Shown here: positions 43,481 through 53,476 of the stretch, piece by piece | How the letters are laid out: every line of letters starts with the position of its first letter | Numbering within the stretch: the first letter of the stretch is position 1 | From: Pseudomonas sp. BN411 | Lineage (GTDB): Bacteria > Pseudomonadota > Gammaproteobacteria > Pseudomonadales > Pseudomonadaceae | Direction of reading: 5' to 3' | Assembly: GCF_029871235.1 (NCBI RefSeq) | Contig: NZ_SSOM01000067.1 | Span: 186,001-250,000 of the forward strand | Length of the DNA stretch: 64,000 bases | The notes under the pieces: model-generated | The model's input: only the letters and a program-made list of their open reading frames with translations | What the model was told of the DNA's origin: nothing | Database searches by the model: none | Position numbers and translations under genes: made by a program

Positions 43481-43561
43481 CCACCCTGAAGGGGCGGCCT
43501 GTAGGAGCGCATTCGTTGGTTAGGTCTGCTGCCAGAGATCGACCGTCGGCCCAAGAGCCTT

Positions 43562-43616
43562 GTAGGAGCTAGCTTGCTAGCGAAAAGGAGCCATTCGCTG
43601 GCAAGCCAGCTCCTAC
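43562..43616. repeat. Inverted element before the alpha/beta hydrolase gene
   Basis: Arms GTAGGAGCT (43562-43570) and AGCTCCTAC (43608-43616) enclose AGCTTGCTAGCG and CGCTGGCAAGCC. Nearly identical to 11074-11128. A partial copy (TGTAGGAGCGCATTCG) precedes it at about 43500. Confidence 0.85.
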
Positions 43617-43698
43617 GGGCAATGCAGTTACTTGCAACACTCGATTTCGCCAACCAGCCCGCAGGGCTGGCCTGTGATGTTTCAGGAAGGAAATACAC

Positions 43699-44586
43699 AT
43701 GCCCGCTTCCCGCACTCTGCTGATCCTCCTTGCCCTGCTCCTGCAAGGTTGCAGCTCGCTGCTGTTCTACCCGGACAAACACCTGCCCTTCACGCCGGAG
43801 AAGGCCAAGCTGGAATATCGCGACATCCAGCTCACCGCCGCCGACGGCACGCGCCTGCATGCCTGGTGGCTGCCGGCCAAACCGGGCGTTGAAGTGAAGG
43901 GAACGGTGCTGCACCTGCATGGCAACGGCGGCAATGTCGCCAGCCATCTGGGCGGTAGCTGGTGGCTGCCGGCCCAGGGCTACCAGGTGTTGTTGCTGGA
44001 CTATCGGGGTTACGGCCGCTCCGAGGGATCGCCGAGCCTGCCGGCGATCTACCAGGATATCGACGCAGCCTTTGCCTGGCTCGACCAGGCGCCGGAAGTG
44101 CAGGGCAAGCCGCAGGTGCTGCTCGGTCAGAGCATCGGCGGCGCCCTGGCGGTGCACTACCTTGCCGAACGCCCCGCGCGCCGGGACAAGCTCAAGGCCC
44201 TGGTGCTGGACGGGGTGCCCGCCAGCTACCGCGAAGTGGCCCAATACAGCCTTTCCAACGCCTGGCCACTCTGGCCATTGCAGGTCCCCCTGTCCTGGCT
44301 GGTGCCCGATGGCGACAGCGCCATTCGTGCCATCGGCGGGTTGCAGGGCCTGCCCATGCTGATCTACCACAGCATCGATGATCCGGTAGTCCCCCTTTCC
44401 AACGGCGTGCGCTTGTATCAAGCTGCGCCCCCGCCGCGGGTGTTCCAGCCGGTCCGCGGTGGCCATGTGCAGACTTTCGCCGATCCCACCTGGCGAACGG
44501 TGATGCTGCTTTACCTCGAAGACCCGAAAGGCTTCGTCGGACTGCGCCGGCTGGCTGAAGTCCCGAATACAGAGAGTCCCCAATGA
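43699..44586 (+). CDS. Alpha/beta hydrolase lipoprotein
   Basis: A 295-residue alpha/beta hydrolase anchored as a lipoprotein: the signal MPASRTLLILLALLLQGC ends in lipobox LLQGC. The oxyanion region is TVLHLHGNGGNVASHLG, the nucleophile elbow GQSIGG, and the acid/His region SIDDPVVPLSNG and GGHVQTF. YRGYGRSEGSPSLPAIYQD is typical of the YfhR/BEM46-like group. The substrate (ester or thioester) is unknown. The start ATG 43699 follows AGGAAGG. The next gene overlaps its stop by 4 bp. Confidence 0.88.
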   Translation: MPASRTLLILLALLLQGCSSLLFYPDKHLPFTPEKAKLEYRDIQLTAADGTRLHAWWLPAKPGVEVKGTVLHLHGNGGNVASHLGGSWWLPAQGYQVLLLDYRGYGRSEGSPSLPAIYQDIDAAFAWLDQAPEVQGKPQVLLGQSIGGALAVHYLAERPARRDKLKALVLDGVPASYREVAQYSLSNAWPLWPLQVPLSWLVPDGDSAIRAIGGLQGLPMLIYHSIDDPVVPLSNGVRLYQAAPPPRVFQPVRGGHVQTFADPTWRTVMLLYLEDPKGFVGLRRLAEVPNTESPQ

Positions 44587-44906
44587 GCGAACGCAACCCC
44601 ATCCCACTGATCCTCACCGGCATCGGCAGCATTGTCGGCACCGTGATGGTGCTCTGGTACTACGGCTACCTGCACTTCGCCAAACCCGAGGACGCGCTGC
44701 TGCTGTCCGACTTCACCATGCTCAAGACCGTCCCCGGCGAGGACTACAAGGTTTCCCTGGAGCCCGCTGCCCAGGTCGCCCAGTGCGTCGATGGCGTGCT
44801 GGTGCTGTTCGATACCCAGCAGAAAGGCCTGACCGGCGTGCTGGTGGACAACAAGAGGAAGGCCGTGCGCTGCATGGGCCAGGAGACCCCGCAAGAGGTC
44901 AAATAA
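44583..44906 (+). CDS. Small membrane-anchored hypothetical protein
   Basis: A 107-residue protein with one N-terminal membrane segment (PLILTGIGSIVGTVMVLWYY, about 8-27) and a short soluble tail with two cysteines (AAQVAQCVDGV and AVRCMGQE). No family is recognised. Its ATG overlaps the stop of the hydrolase gene (ATGA), so it is translated with it and may work with that lipoprotein at the membrane. Confidence 0.8.
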   Translation: MSERNPIPLILTGIGSIVGTVMVLWYYGYLHFAKPEDALLLSDFTMLKTVPGEDYKVSLEPAAQVAQCVDGVLVLFDTQQKGLTGVLVDNKRKAVRCMGQETPQEVK

Positions 44907-44936
44907 GGGGCTAGCCTCCCAATGGAGGTGACCCCA

Positions 44937-45437
44937 ATGGACACACGCATCTGGCAAGGCGACATCACCACCCTGGAGGTGGACGCCATCGTCAATGCCG
45001 CCAACTCCTCGCTGCTCGGCGGCGGGGGCGTTGACGGCGCCATCCACCGCGCCGCCGGCCCCGAACTCCTCGCCCATTGCCGCACCCTTGGCGGCTGCCC
45101 CACGGGTGAGGCGAGGATCACCCCTGGCTTCCGGCTGCCGGCGCGCTTCGTGATACACACCGTCGGGCCGGTCTGGCACGGCGGTAATCACCGCGAACCC
45201 GAACTGCTCGCCAACTGCTACCGCAACAGCCTGGCCCTGGCCGAAGCCGAAGGGCTGGCCAGCATCGCCTTTCCGGCGATCAGCTGCGGGGTGTATGGCT
45301 ATCCGTTGCAGGAGGCGGCGCGGGTCGCAGTGGCTGAGCTAAAGCGGCCGAGGCCGGCGGGCAGCAGCCTGCGTGAGGCGCTGTTGGTGGCGTTTGGTGC
45401 GGATCAGGTGAAGATTTACCAGAACGCGCTGGCGTAG
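44937..45437 (+). CDS. Macrodomain ADP-ribose hydrolase (YmdB/MacroD type)
   Basis: Predicted O-acetyl-ADP-ribose deacetylase or ADP-ribosyl hydrolase, 166 residues. Signature motifs are [20 protein letters not shown] (about 16-35) and the second phosphate loop in [17 protein letters not shown]. The start ATG 44937 is chosen because GGAGGTG lies seven bases upstream, whereas ATG 44922 contains that site. It sits 30 bp after the small membrane protein gene and converges on cadA. Confidence 0.92.
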   Translation: MDTRIWQGDITTLEVDAIVNAANSSLLGGGGVDGAIHRAAGPELLAHCRTLGGCPTGEARITPGFRLPARFVIHTVGPVWHGGNHREPELLANCYRNSLALAEAEGLASIAFPAISCGVYGYPLQEAARVAVAELKRPRPAGSSLREALLVAFGADQVKIYQNALA

Positions 45438-45517
45438 GTTGTGGCTGAGCTAAGCAAAGCCCAACGGCGGAGCCGAACCGGGCAACGTTGGGCTTCGCTG
45501 CGCTCAGCCCAACCTAC
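45434..45517. repeat. Inverted element between convergent macrodomain and cadA genes
   Basis: Arms GTAGGTTGTGGCTGAGC (45434-45450) and GCTCAGCCCAACCTAC (45502-45517), with inner GCCCAACG/CGTTGGGC. It overlaps the macrodomain stop and lies just before the cadA stop, so it may act as a two-way terminator. A half copy lies at about 10988-11020. Confidence 0.8.
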
Positions 45518-45523
45518 GTTCCG

Positions 45524-47710
45524 TTAGCCCAACGACTTCGGCGACAACAGGCGTAAGCCGTTGAACACCACCAGCAGGCTGGCGCCCATATCGGCGAACA
45601 CCGCCATCCACAGGGTGCCTTCACCCATCAGCGTGAGGGCCAGGAACACCACCTTGATCCCCAGGGCCAGGCTGATGTTCTGCATCAGCACGGCGTGAGT
45701 GCGGCGGGACAGGCGGATGAACTGCGGCAGCTTGCGCAGGTCGTCGTCCATCAGCGCCACACCAGCGGTTTCGATGGCGGTATCGGTGCCGGCGGCGCCC
45801 ATGGCGAAGCCGATGTCGGCGCGGGCCAGGGCGGGGGCGTCGTTGATGCCGTCACCCACCATGCCCACTGGCACGCCACCGGACTGGCGCCGACCGATTT
45901 CCGCCAGCTTGTCCTCGGGCAGCAGGTTGCCACGGGCGTCGTCCATGCCGACCTGGCTGGCGATGGTCCGGACGGTGTGCGGGTTGTCACCGGAGAGCAT
46001 CAGCGTCTTCACCCCCAGTGCATGGAGCTGGCCGATGGCTTCGCGGCTGCTGTCGCGCACGGTGTCGGCGACGGCGAACAGCGCCAGCACGGCCTGCTCG
46101 CTGCACAGGGCCACTACCGTCTTGCCCTGTGCTTCCAGGGCGTCCAGGCGGGTTTCCAGCTCGCTGGAGCACAGGCCGAGTTCCTCCACCAGGCGGTGAT
46201 TGCCCAAGTGATAGCTACGCCCTTCGATCAGACCGGTGACGCCGCGGCCGGGCAGGGCGGCCAGGCGGTCCACGGCGTAGAGCGCGATGCCGTCGGCCTC
46301 GGCGGCACGGGCCACGGCCTGGGACACCGGGTGGTCCGAGCGGGCGGCCAGGCTGGCGGCCAGGGCGCGGGGATCCTGTTCGTGCGCCTGCAACAGTTCG
46401 ATATCGGTCTGGCGCGGGCGGCCTTCGGTCAGGGTGCCGGTCTTGTCCAGGGCCACCCAGGCCAGCTTGCGGCCAAGTTCGAGGAACACCCCGCCCTTGA
46501 CCAGGATGCCGCCACGGGCAGCCGCGGCCAGGCCGCTGACGATGGTCACCGGGGTGGAAATCACCAAGGCGCAGGGGCAGGCGATCACCAGCAGCACCAG
46601 GGCACGGTACAGCCAGTCCAGCCAGACGCCGTCGAACAGCAGTGGCGGCAGCAGGGCGGTGAGCACGGCAATGAGGATCACCACTGGCGTGTAGATGCGG
46701 GAGAACTGGTCGACGAAACGCTGGGTCGGCGCACGCGAGCCCTGGGCCGCTTCCACGGCGTGGATGATGCGCGCCAGGGTGCTGTCGTTAGCGGCGCGAG
46801 TGGCACGGTATTCCAGTTCGCCTTCGCCGTTGATGGTGCCGGCGAACAGCGGATCGCCCAGGTCTTTCTCCACCGGCAGACTCTCGCCGGTGATGGGCGC
46901 CTGGTTGACACTGGAGCGACCGCCCAGCACTTCGCCGTCCAGGGCGATGCGCTCACCAGGGCGGACCCGCAGGCGGGCACCGGGCTGCACCTCGCGGGCC
47001 GGGCGCTCGCGCCACTCGCCGTCCTCGAACACCGTGGCCTGTTCCGGGGCCAGTTGCAGCAGGCCGCGAATGGCATCCCGCGCCCGCTCCAGGGAGCGCG
47101 CCTCGATCAGTTCGGCAATGGCGAACAGCACGCTGACCATGGCCGCTTCCGGCCACTGGCCGATCAGAAGGGCACCGGTCACGGCAATGCTCATCAGTGC
47201 ATTGATGTTCAGGTTGCGGTTCTTCAGGGCGATCCAGCCCTTCTTGTAGGTGGGCAGGCCAGCACCGAGGATGGCGAGGATCGCCAATCCCGCTGTCAGC
47301 CATTCCGGCCCGACTCCGAACCATTCGCAGGCTTCCGCCGCCAGTGCGGCCAGACCGGCCAGGGCCAGCGGCCACCAGAGCTTCTTCGCCTCTGCCGGGG
47401 CGGTGGCCGGAGCGCCTTCAGCGAGGGGCACGGCCTGCATGCCCAGGCTCTCGATCAGGCGTTGCAGGGGTTCCACGTCTTCGAAGCGATGGCGCACGCG
47501 CAGCAGGCGCTGCATCAGGTTGAATTCCAGTGCTTCGATGGCCTGGACCTTGCCCAGTGCATCGCGGATCAGGCGTTCCTCGGTGGGGCAGTCCATGGCG
47601 TCGATGCGCAGGCTGCTCCAGCGCGGCTCTGCGGTGGCGGCGATTCCCGCCAGTTCCGGCGTGGTGGAACGGGGCGCATGGTCATGGTCGTGGCAGCAAT
47701 GTTGGCTCAT
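45524..47710 (-). CDS. cadA: Zn/Cd/Pb-exporting P1B-type ATPase CadA
   Basis: Inner-membrane pump exporting Cd2+, Zn2+ and Pb2+, 728 residues. The N-terminus is His/Cys-rich (MSQHCCHDHDHAP). The following heavy-metal domain has DCPTEE instead of the usual CxxC, a form I recall from Pseudomonas CadA proteins. Core motifs are TGES (PITGESLPVEK), CPC in the transport helix (VIACPCALVISTPVTIV), DKTGTLTEG for phosphorylation, SDHPVSQAV and GDGINDAPALARADIG. Start ATG 47710 follows AGGAATTGACCCC. It is divergent from cadR, which should induce it through the shared promoter. Confidence 0.95.
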   Translation of the reverse strand: MSQHCCHDHDHAPRSTTPELAGIAATAEPRWSSLRIDAMDCPTEERLIRDALGKVQAIEALEFNLMQRLLRVRHRFEDVEPLQRLIESLGMQAVPLAEGAPATAPAEAKKLWWPLALAGLAALAAEACEWFGVGPEWLTAGLAILAILGAGLPTYKKGWIALKNRNLNINALMSIAVTGALLIGQWPEAAMVSVLFAIAELIEARSLERARDAIRGLLQLAPEQATVFEDGEWRERPAREVQPGARLRVRPGERIALDGEVLGGRSSVNQAPITGESLPVEKDLGDPLFAGTINGEGELEYRATRAANDSTLARIIHAVEAAQGSRAPTQRFVDQFSRIYTPVVILIAVLTALLPPLLFDGVWLDWLYRALVLLVIACPCALVISTPVTIVSGLAAAARGGILVKGGVFLELGRKLAWVALDKTGTLTEGRPRQTDIELLQAHEQDPRALAASLAARSDHPVSQAVARAAEADGIALYAVDRLAALPGRGVTGLIEGRSYHLGNHRLVEELGLCSSELETRLDALEAQGKTVVALCSEQAVLALFAVADTVRDSSREAIGQLHALGVKTLMLSGDNPHTVRTIASQVGMDDARGNLLPEDKLAEIGRRQSGGVPVGMVGDGINDAPALARADIGFAMGAAGTDTAIETAGVALMDDDLRKLPQFIRLSRRTHAVLMQNISLALGIKVVFLALTLMGEGTLWMAVFADMGASLLVVFNGLRLLSPKSLG

Positions 47711-47742
47711 GGGGTCAATTCCTGTTTGACGCTTCGAGTGGC

Positions 47743-47773
47743 ATTGCACACCCTGTAGCAACTACAGAGTCAA
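47743..47773 (-). promoter_or_regulatory. MerR-type cadA promoter and CadR operator
   Basis: On the minus strand: -35 TTGACT (47773-47768), a 19-bp spacer, and -10-like TGCAAT (47748-47743). The spacer contains the perfect dyad CTGTAG-TTG-CTACAG (47753-47767). The over-long 19-bp spacer with a central dyad is the hallmark of MerR-family promoters, which the metal-bound regulator untwists. Confidence 0.85.
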
Positions 47774-47786
47774 GCGGAGTCAGGCA

Positions 47787-48254
47787 ATGAAGATCGGCGA
47801 ACTGGCCACCCTCACCGGATGCCCGGTGGAAACCATCCGCTACTACGAGCGCGAAGGCCTGCTGCCGGCACCCTCACGCAGCGCCGGCAACTACCGGCAA
47901 TACGACACGGCCCATGTGGAGCGTCTGTCGTTCATTCGCCACTGCCGCTCACTGGACATGACCCAGGAGGAAATCCGCGCGCTACTGGCCCTGCGTGATC
48001 GTCCCGAAGCCGATTGCGGCACCGCCAACCGGCTGATCGAGGAACACCTGCACCACGTCGAGGTGCGCATCGCCGAGCTGCAGTCCCTGCGCGACCAACT
48101 CAAGGACCTGCAGGCGCGCTGCAACGGCGACGGCGCCAGCCAGGCCTGCGCCATCCTCCGCGAACTGGAACAGCTCGGCCAGCCGCCGGTGACCAGCGAA
48201 GACTGCGCGCACGCCGGGCACCTGCACGTACCCGGCGTGCATCGGCGGGGTTAA
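47787..48254 (+). CDS. cadR: MerR family metal regulator CadR
   Basis: Cd2+/Pb2+/Zn2+-responsive activator of cadA, 155 residues. The MerR helix-turn-helix is MKIGELATLTGCPVETIRYY, followed by YEREGLLPAP and the long dimer helix. Metal-binding cysteines are C77 (ADCGTANRL), C112 (ARCNGDG) and C121. The His/Cys-rich tail (CAHAGHLHVPGVH) fits CadR rather than ZntR or PbrR. It is divergent from cadA with 76 bp between the starts. Confidence 0.93.
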   Translation: MKIGELATLTGCPVETIRYYEREGLLPAPSRSAGNYRQYDTAHVERLSFIRHCRSLDMTQEEIRALLALRDRPEADCGTANRLIEEHLHHVEVRIAELQSLRDQLKDLQARCNGDGASQACAILRELEQLGQPPVTSEDCAHAGHLHVPGVHRRG

Positions 48255-48270
48255 CGACTAACGCGCCCGG

Positions 48271-48615
48271 TCAGTGATTGGCGGCGTCGCGCTGATCGTT
48301 GAGCTGCTGCAGGTAACGGCGTGAAAGGGCCAGGAAACGTGGCGTCGGCCCAATGTCTTCGTAGAGCGGGTCGCCCTGTTCATCGGTGGCGACCACCTGG
48401 CTGCCCCTGACGTAGGGGAAGCTGGCCTCCAGCTCCTCCAGGGCGGCGCCCACCAGTTCACCGATCAGTTCCTCGACGCTGCGCTTGGGGTACATCTCGG
48501 CCAGCGCCGCGAGTCGGGCGGCGGACTCCAGATCCAGGTGAATGCTGTACTCGCTGCGGGTCAGGCGACCTTTAGCGTTCTGCTCCCAATGGCGGACCAA
48601 TTCTCGGATCTTCAT
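48271..48615 (-). CDS. Conserved hypothetical protein, about 114 residues
   Basis: The frame [20 protein letters not shown]... is soluble, helical and acidic, with no motif I recognise. The first half ([40 protein letters not shown]) resembles a small helical DNA- or protein-binding domain, but no function can be given. ATG 48615 follows GAGGTG at a short distance. It converges with cadR (16 bp between stops) and is divergent from ppc. Confidence 0.75.
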   Translation of the reverse strand: MKIRELVRHWEQNAKGRLTRSEYSIHLDLESAARLAALAEMYPKRSVEELIGELVGAALEELEASFPYVRGSQVVATDEQGDPLYEDIGPTPRFLALSRRYLQQLNDQRDAANH

Positions 48616-48817
48616 AGACACCTCATCCTCTTCCCACATGGTGGTGGGTGTTTTCGAGCTCCGGGCGATCTCGGCCGCCCGGGAGTCGTCATTCGTGATG
48701 GCGGCTATGGTTCAGACTAGCTCGCGGGAGCGTCCGGATATGCCGTTCGTCGCGCCCTTGTATCTGCATGGCGCTATCGGCAATCTGGAGGACGCACACA
48801 GCTACGGAGTGAAGGCA

Positions 48818-51454
48818 ATGGCCGAAATCGACGCGCGTCTGCGTGAGGATGTCCACCTGCTCGGCGAGCTGCTCGGTGACACGATCCGTGCCCAGCTGGG
48901 GGACGCTTTCCTCGACAAGATCGAACGCATCCGCAAGGGCGCCAAGGCTGGGCGCAAGGGATCGGCCCAGGGCGAACGGCAGCTCAACGAGACCCTCGAC
49001 GGCCTCACCGATGACGAACTCCTGCCGGTGGCCCGTGCGTTCAACCAGTTCCTCAACCTGGCCAATATCGCCGAGCAGTACCACCGCATCCGCCGGCGAG
49101 CCCCGGACGAGCCGCAGCCCTTCGAAGACCGCGTGCTGGGCGACCTGCTACAGCGCCTGCTCTCCGCCGGCCACGCCCCGGAACAATTGGCCCGGCAGCT
49201 GGCGCGCCTGGACATCGAACTGGTGCTGACTGCCCATCCCACCGAAGTCGCCCGCCGCACCCTGATCCAGAAGTACGACGCCATGGCTGCACAACTGGCG
49301 GCCCAGGACCACGCCGACCTCAGCGACGACGAGCGCGAACGTGTGCGCCTGCGTCTGTTGCGCCTGATCGCCGAGGCCTGGCACACCGAGGAGATCCGTC
49401 GCAGCCGGCCGACCCCGGTGGACGAGGCGAAGTGGGGCTTCGCGGTGATCGAGCATTCCCTCTGGCATGCGCTGCCCAAGGTGCTGCGCCACGTCGACCA
49501 GGTCCTGCATTCCACCACCGGGCTGCACCTGCCGCTGAGCGCCGCGCCGCTGCGCTTTGCCTCCTGGATGGGCGGCGACCGCGACGGCAATCCCAATGTC
49601 ACCGCCGCCATCAGTCGCCAGGTGCTGTTGCTGGCGCGCTGGATGGCTGCTGACCTGTACCTGCGCGACGTCGACCACCTGGCCGCTGAGCTGTCGATGC
49701 AGCAGGCCAGCGATGAACTGCGGGTGCACGTGGGCGTGCATCCCGAACCCTATCGTGCGGTGCTCAAGCAACTGCGCGATCGCCTGCGTGCGACCCGTGC
49801 CTGGGCCGAAGCGGCACTGGACCGGGACATCCCGCCTGGCCCCGAAGTGCTCCATGAAAACAGCCAACTGATGGAGCCCCTGGAAGTCTGTTACCACTCC
49901 CTGCACGCGTGCGGCATGGGTGTGATTGCCGACGGCGCGTTGCTCGACTGCCTGCGCCGTGCCGCCAGCTTCGGCCTGTTCCTGGTGCGCCTGGACATCC
50001 GCCAGGACTCCAGTCGCCACGCCGCTGCCCTGGGAGAAATCACCGATTACCTGGGCCTCGGCAACTACGCCGAGTGGAACGAGGAAGACCGCCTGGCCTT
50101 CCTTCAGCGTGAACTCGACAACCGCCGCCCGCTGCTGCCACCGAACTACCGGCCATCGGCCGACACCGCCGAAGTGCTCGCCACCTGCCGGGTCGTGGCC
50201 AACGCGCCAGCCGCTTCCCTGGGCTCCTATGTGATTTCCATGGCTGGTGCTCCCTCCGACGTGCTGGCGGTGCAACTGCTGCTCAAGGAGGCCGGGTTGC
50301 AACGGCCGATCCGCGTGGTGCCACTTTTCGAGACCCTGGCCGACCTGGACAACGCCGGCCCGGCCATCGAGCGCCTGCTGGGCCTTCCCGGCTATCGCGC
50401 GAGGCTGCACGGTCCGCAGGAGGTGATGATCGGTTACTCCGACTCAGCCAAGGACGCCGGCACCGTGGCGGCCGCCTGGGCGCAGTACCGTGCCCAGGAG
50501 CGCCTGGTGGAGATCTGCCGCGAGCATCAGGTGGAGCTGCTCCTGTTCCATGGTCGCGGTGGCACCGTGGGGCGCGGCGGTGGCCCTGCCCATGCGGCCA
50601 TCCTGTCGCAACCGCCAGGGTCGGTGGCGGGACGCTTCCGCACCACCGAACAGGGCGAAATGATCCGCTTCAAGTTCGGTCTGCCCGGCATCGCCGAGCA
50701 GAACCTCAATACCTACCTGTCCGCGGTGCTGGAGGCGACCCTGTTGCCGCCACCGGAGCCCGAGCCCGCCTGGCGCGCCGCCATGGACCGCCTGGCCGCC
50801 GATGGCGTGTCGGCCTACCGCGCGGTAGTGCGGGAGCATCCGCAGTTTGTCGAGTACTTCCGCCAGGCCACGCCGGAGCAGGAACTGGGCCGCCTGCCAC
50901 TGGGCAGCCGGCCGGCCAAGCGCCGCGCCGGAGGCGTGGAGAGCCTGCGGGCGATTCCGTGGATCTTCGCCTGGACCCAGACGCGCCTGATGCTGCCGGC
51001 CTGGCTGGGCTGGGAGGCGGCGCTGGGCAACGCCGGGCAACGCGGCGAAACCCCGCTGCTGGCGCGGATGCGCGAGCGCTGGCCGTTCTTCGCGACGCGC
51101 ATCGACATGCTGGAGATGGTCCTGGCCAAGGCGGACGTGAATATCGCTGCGCTGTACGACGAACGGCTGGTGCCGGAAGAGCTGAAACCACTGGGTGCGC
51201 AGTTGCGCGACCTATTGTCGCAGGCGCGTACTTCGGTACTGGCCCTGACCGGCCAGTCCGAGCTTCTGGCGCAGAGCCTGGAGACCCGCGAAGCCATCAG
51301 TGTGCGCAACACCTACCTGGACCCGCTGCACCTGCTCCAGACCGAGCTCCTGGCCCGTTCCAGACGCTGCGAGCAGCATGTCGAAGGCCCTCTGGAGCAG
51401 GCCCTTCTGGTCAGCGTGGCGGGTATCGCGGCGGGGTTGCGAAACACCGGTTGA
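48818..51454 (+). CDS. ppc: Phosphoenolpyruvate carboxylase
   Basis: Carboxylates PEP to oxaloacetate, refilling the TCA cycle. The 878-residue length is normal for Pseudomonas. Catalytic motifs are [15 protein letters not shown] (His near residue 140) and [14 protein letters not shown], with [14 protein letters not shown] and [10 protein letters not shown] also conserved. The C-terminus RNTG is the usual end that binds aspartate-type effectors. ATG 48818 has GGAGTGAAGG before it; the frame extends upstream without a proper start. Confidence 0.96.
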   Translation: MAEIDARLREDVHLLGELLGDTIRAQLGDAFLDKIERIRKGAKAGRKGSAQGERQLNETLDGLTDDELLPVARAFNQFLNLANIAEQYHRIRRRAPDEPQPFEDRVLGDLLQRLLSAGHAPEQLARQLARLDIELVLTAHPTEVARRTLIQKYDAMAAQLAAQDHADLSDDERERVRLRLLRLIAEAWHTEEIRRSRPTPVDEAKWGFAVIEHSLWHALPKVLRHVDQVLHSTTGLHLPLSAAPLRFASWMGGDRDGNPNVTAAISRQVLLLARWMAADLYLRDVDHLAAELSMQQASDELRVHVGVHPEPYRAVLKQLRDRLRATRAWAEAALDRDIPPGPEVLHENSQLMEPLEVCYHSLHACGMGVIADGALLDCLRRAASFGLFLVRLDIRQDSSRHAAALGEITDYLGLGNYAEWNEEDRLAFLQRELDNRRPLLPPNYRPSADTAEVLATCRVVANAPAASLGSYVISMAGAPSDVLAVQLLLKEAGLQRPIRVVPLFETLADLDNAGPAIERLLGLPGYRARLHGPQEVMIGYSDSAKDAGTVAAAWAQYRAQERLVEICREHQVELLLFHGRGGTVGRGGGPAHAAILSQPPGSVAGRFRTTEQGEMIRFKFGLPGIAEQNLNTYLSAVLEATLLPPPEPEPAWRAAMDRLAADGVSAYRAVVREHPQFVEYFRQATPEQELGRLPLGSRPAKRRAGGVESLRAIPWIFAWTQTRLMLPAWLGWEAALGNAGQRGETPLLARMRERWPFFATRIDMLEMVLAKADVNIAALYDERLVPEELKPLGAQLRDLLSQARTSVLALTGQSELLAQSLETREAISVRNTYLDPLHLLQTELLARSRRCEQHVEGPLEQALLVSVAGIAAGLRNTG

Positions 51455-51556
51455 GGCCGTTTTCGCCCCTACTTCCGGCGTCTTGTGCGCTATAGGGGCG
51501 CTGTGTATCTTGAACGTCCTTTTGGCCCGACAGCGACGCCGAAATACCCATTCTGA

Positions 51557-52264
<708 letters not shown>

Positions 52265-52282
52265 GACGCAGCTCGTATCTGA

Positions 52283-52308
52283 CCAACGGCCCGCTTGCGG
52301 GCCGTTGG
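52283..52308 (+). terminator. Hairpin after adk
   Basis: CCAACGGCCCGC (52283-52294) pairs perfectly with GCGGGCCGTTGG (52297-52308). Only a short T stretch follows (CGTTTATAAT), so termination may be partial. Confidence 0.7.
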
Positions 52309-52350
52309 CGTTTATAATGCCCGCCTTTTTTCCTGCGTCTGGACTGATCG

Positions 52351-53031
52351 ATGACCACTCTGCTGGCCCTGGATACCGCCACCGAAGCCTGCTCCGTTGC
52401 CCTGCTGCATGACGGCAAGGTGCTCAGCCATTACGAGGTGATCCCGCGCCTGCATGCCCAACGTCTGCTGCCGATGATCCAGACCCTCCTGGGTGAAGCG
52501 GGTCTGCCGCTGGCCGCAGTGGATGCCATCGCCTTCGGTCGCGGCCCCGGTGCCTTCACCGGTGTGCGCATCGCCATCGGCGTCGTCCAGGGGTTGGCGT
52601 TTGCACTCGATCGTCCGGTGCTGCCGGTGTCCGACCTTGCCGTGCTGGCCCAGCGCGCCCATCGCGAGCAGGGCGTGGAGCAGGTTGCTGCCGCCATCGA
52701 CGCGCGCATGGATGAGGTCTACTGGGGCTGCTACCGCCTGGAAGCCGGCGAAATGCGCCTGGCGGGCGTGGAAGCGGTGCTGCCGCCCGAACAGGCCCTG
52801 CTGCCACGCGATGCCAGCGGCAACTGGTACGGCGCCGGCACCGGCTGGGGCACCTTCTCTGCGCGGATTCCGGTGCAGGTCAGCGGCCAGTCGCCGGACC
52901 TGCTGCCCCATGCCGAAGACCTGCTGACGCTGGCTCGCTTCGCCTGGGCTCGGGGGGAAGGCCTGCCCGCCGATCAGGCGCAGCCGGTCTACCTGCGCGA
53001 CAACGTCGCCACGCCCAAGGCGCCGAACTAG
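52351..53031 (+). CDS. tsaB: tRNA threonylcarbamoyladenosine biosynthesis protein TsaB
   Basis: Non-catalytic partner of TsaD in making t6A37 in ANN-decoding tRNAs, 226 residues. N-terminus TTLLALDTATEACSVALLHD and AFGRGPGAFTGVRIAIGVVQ are typical ASKHA-fold segments. No signal or membrane segment. It follows the adk hairpin by 42 bp. Confidence 0.94.
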   Translation: MTTLLALDTATEACSVALLHDGKVLSHYEVIPRLHAQRLLPMIQTLLGEAGLPLAAVDAIAFGRGPGAFTGVRIAIGVVQGLAFALDRPVLPVSDLAVLAQRAHREQGVEQVAAAIDARMDEVYWGCYRLEAGEMRLAGVEAVLPPEQALLPRDASGNWYGAGTGWGTFSARIPVQVSGQSPDLLPHAEDLLTLARFAWARGEGLPADQAQPVYLRDNVATPKAPN

Positions 53032-53134
53032 AATCAATTCATGCCGTCTCCGCCGCGGATTGCCAACGCCGGGGCGGACGGCTAGAGTCCTCCCGCATTC
53101 ATTTCGAAACGCCAGCATTGCCGAGCAGTAACCG

Positions 53135-53476
53135 ATGCGTATCGACGGCTTCAACTCTTCCTATCCGCTGGAGCGCAGCCCTCGCCAGGGCAGCGCGGTC
53201 ACGCCTTTCCGCGAGATCCAGCGTGAGGAGGAGGCTCGTCGTGAGCAGCCGAGTACGCCGTCCTCGACCCAGGGTTACGAGCAGGCTCCGCAGTCCCGTC
53301 GCGTGCAGGCCAGCAATGGTTCGACCGACAGCCTCCCGGTGCGTCCGCAAGACCTGATCCAGCAGCGCAACATGAGCAACCGCGCCGCCCAGGCCATCGC
53401 CAGCTACAGCACCACCGCCCGTATGACCGCCGAATACGACGCCCCCGAAGTCCTCGGCCTCGACTTTTACGCCTGA
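53135..53476 (+). CDS. Hypothetical, low-complexity polar protein
   Basis: A 113-residue protein rich in Arg, Gln, Ser and Pro, probably disordered in the middle (REIQREEEARREQPSTPSST). The C-terminus is more ordered (MSNRAAQAIASYSTTARMTA, then YDAPEVLGLDFYA). No family is recognised. The ATG at 53135 has only a weak ribosome-binding site (GAGCAGTAACCG). Its stop overlaps the start of the DUF72 gene by one base (TGATG), which supports it being real and coupled. Confidence 0.7.
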   Translation: MRIDGFNSSYPLERSPRQGSAVTPFREIQREEEARREQPSTPSSTQGYEQAPQSRRVQASNGSTDSLPVRPQDLIQQRNMSNRAAQAIASYSTTARMTAEYDAPEVLGLDFYA

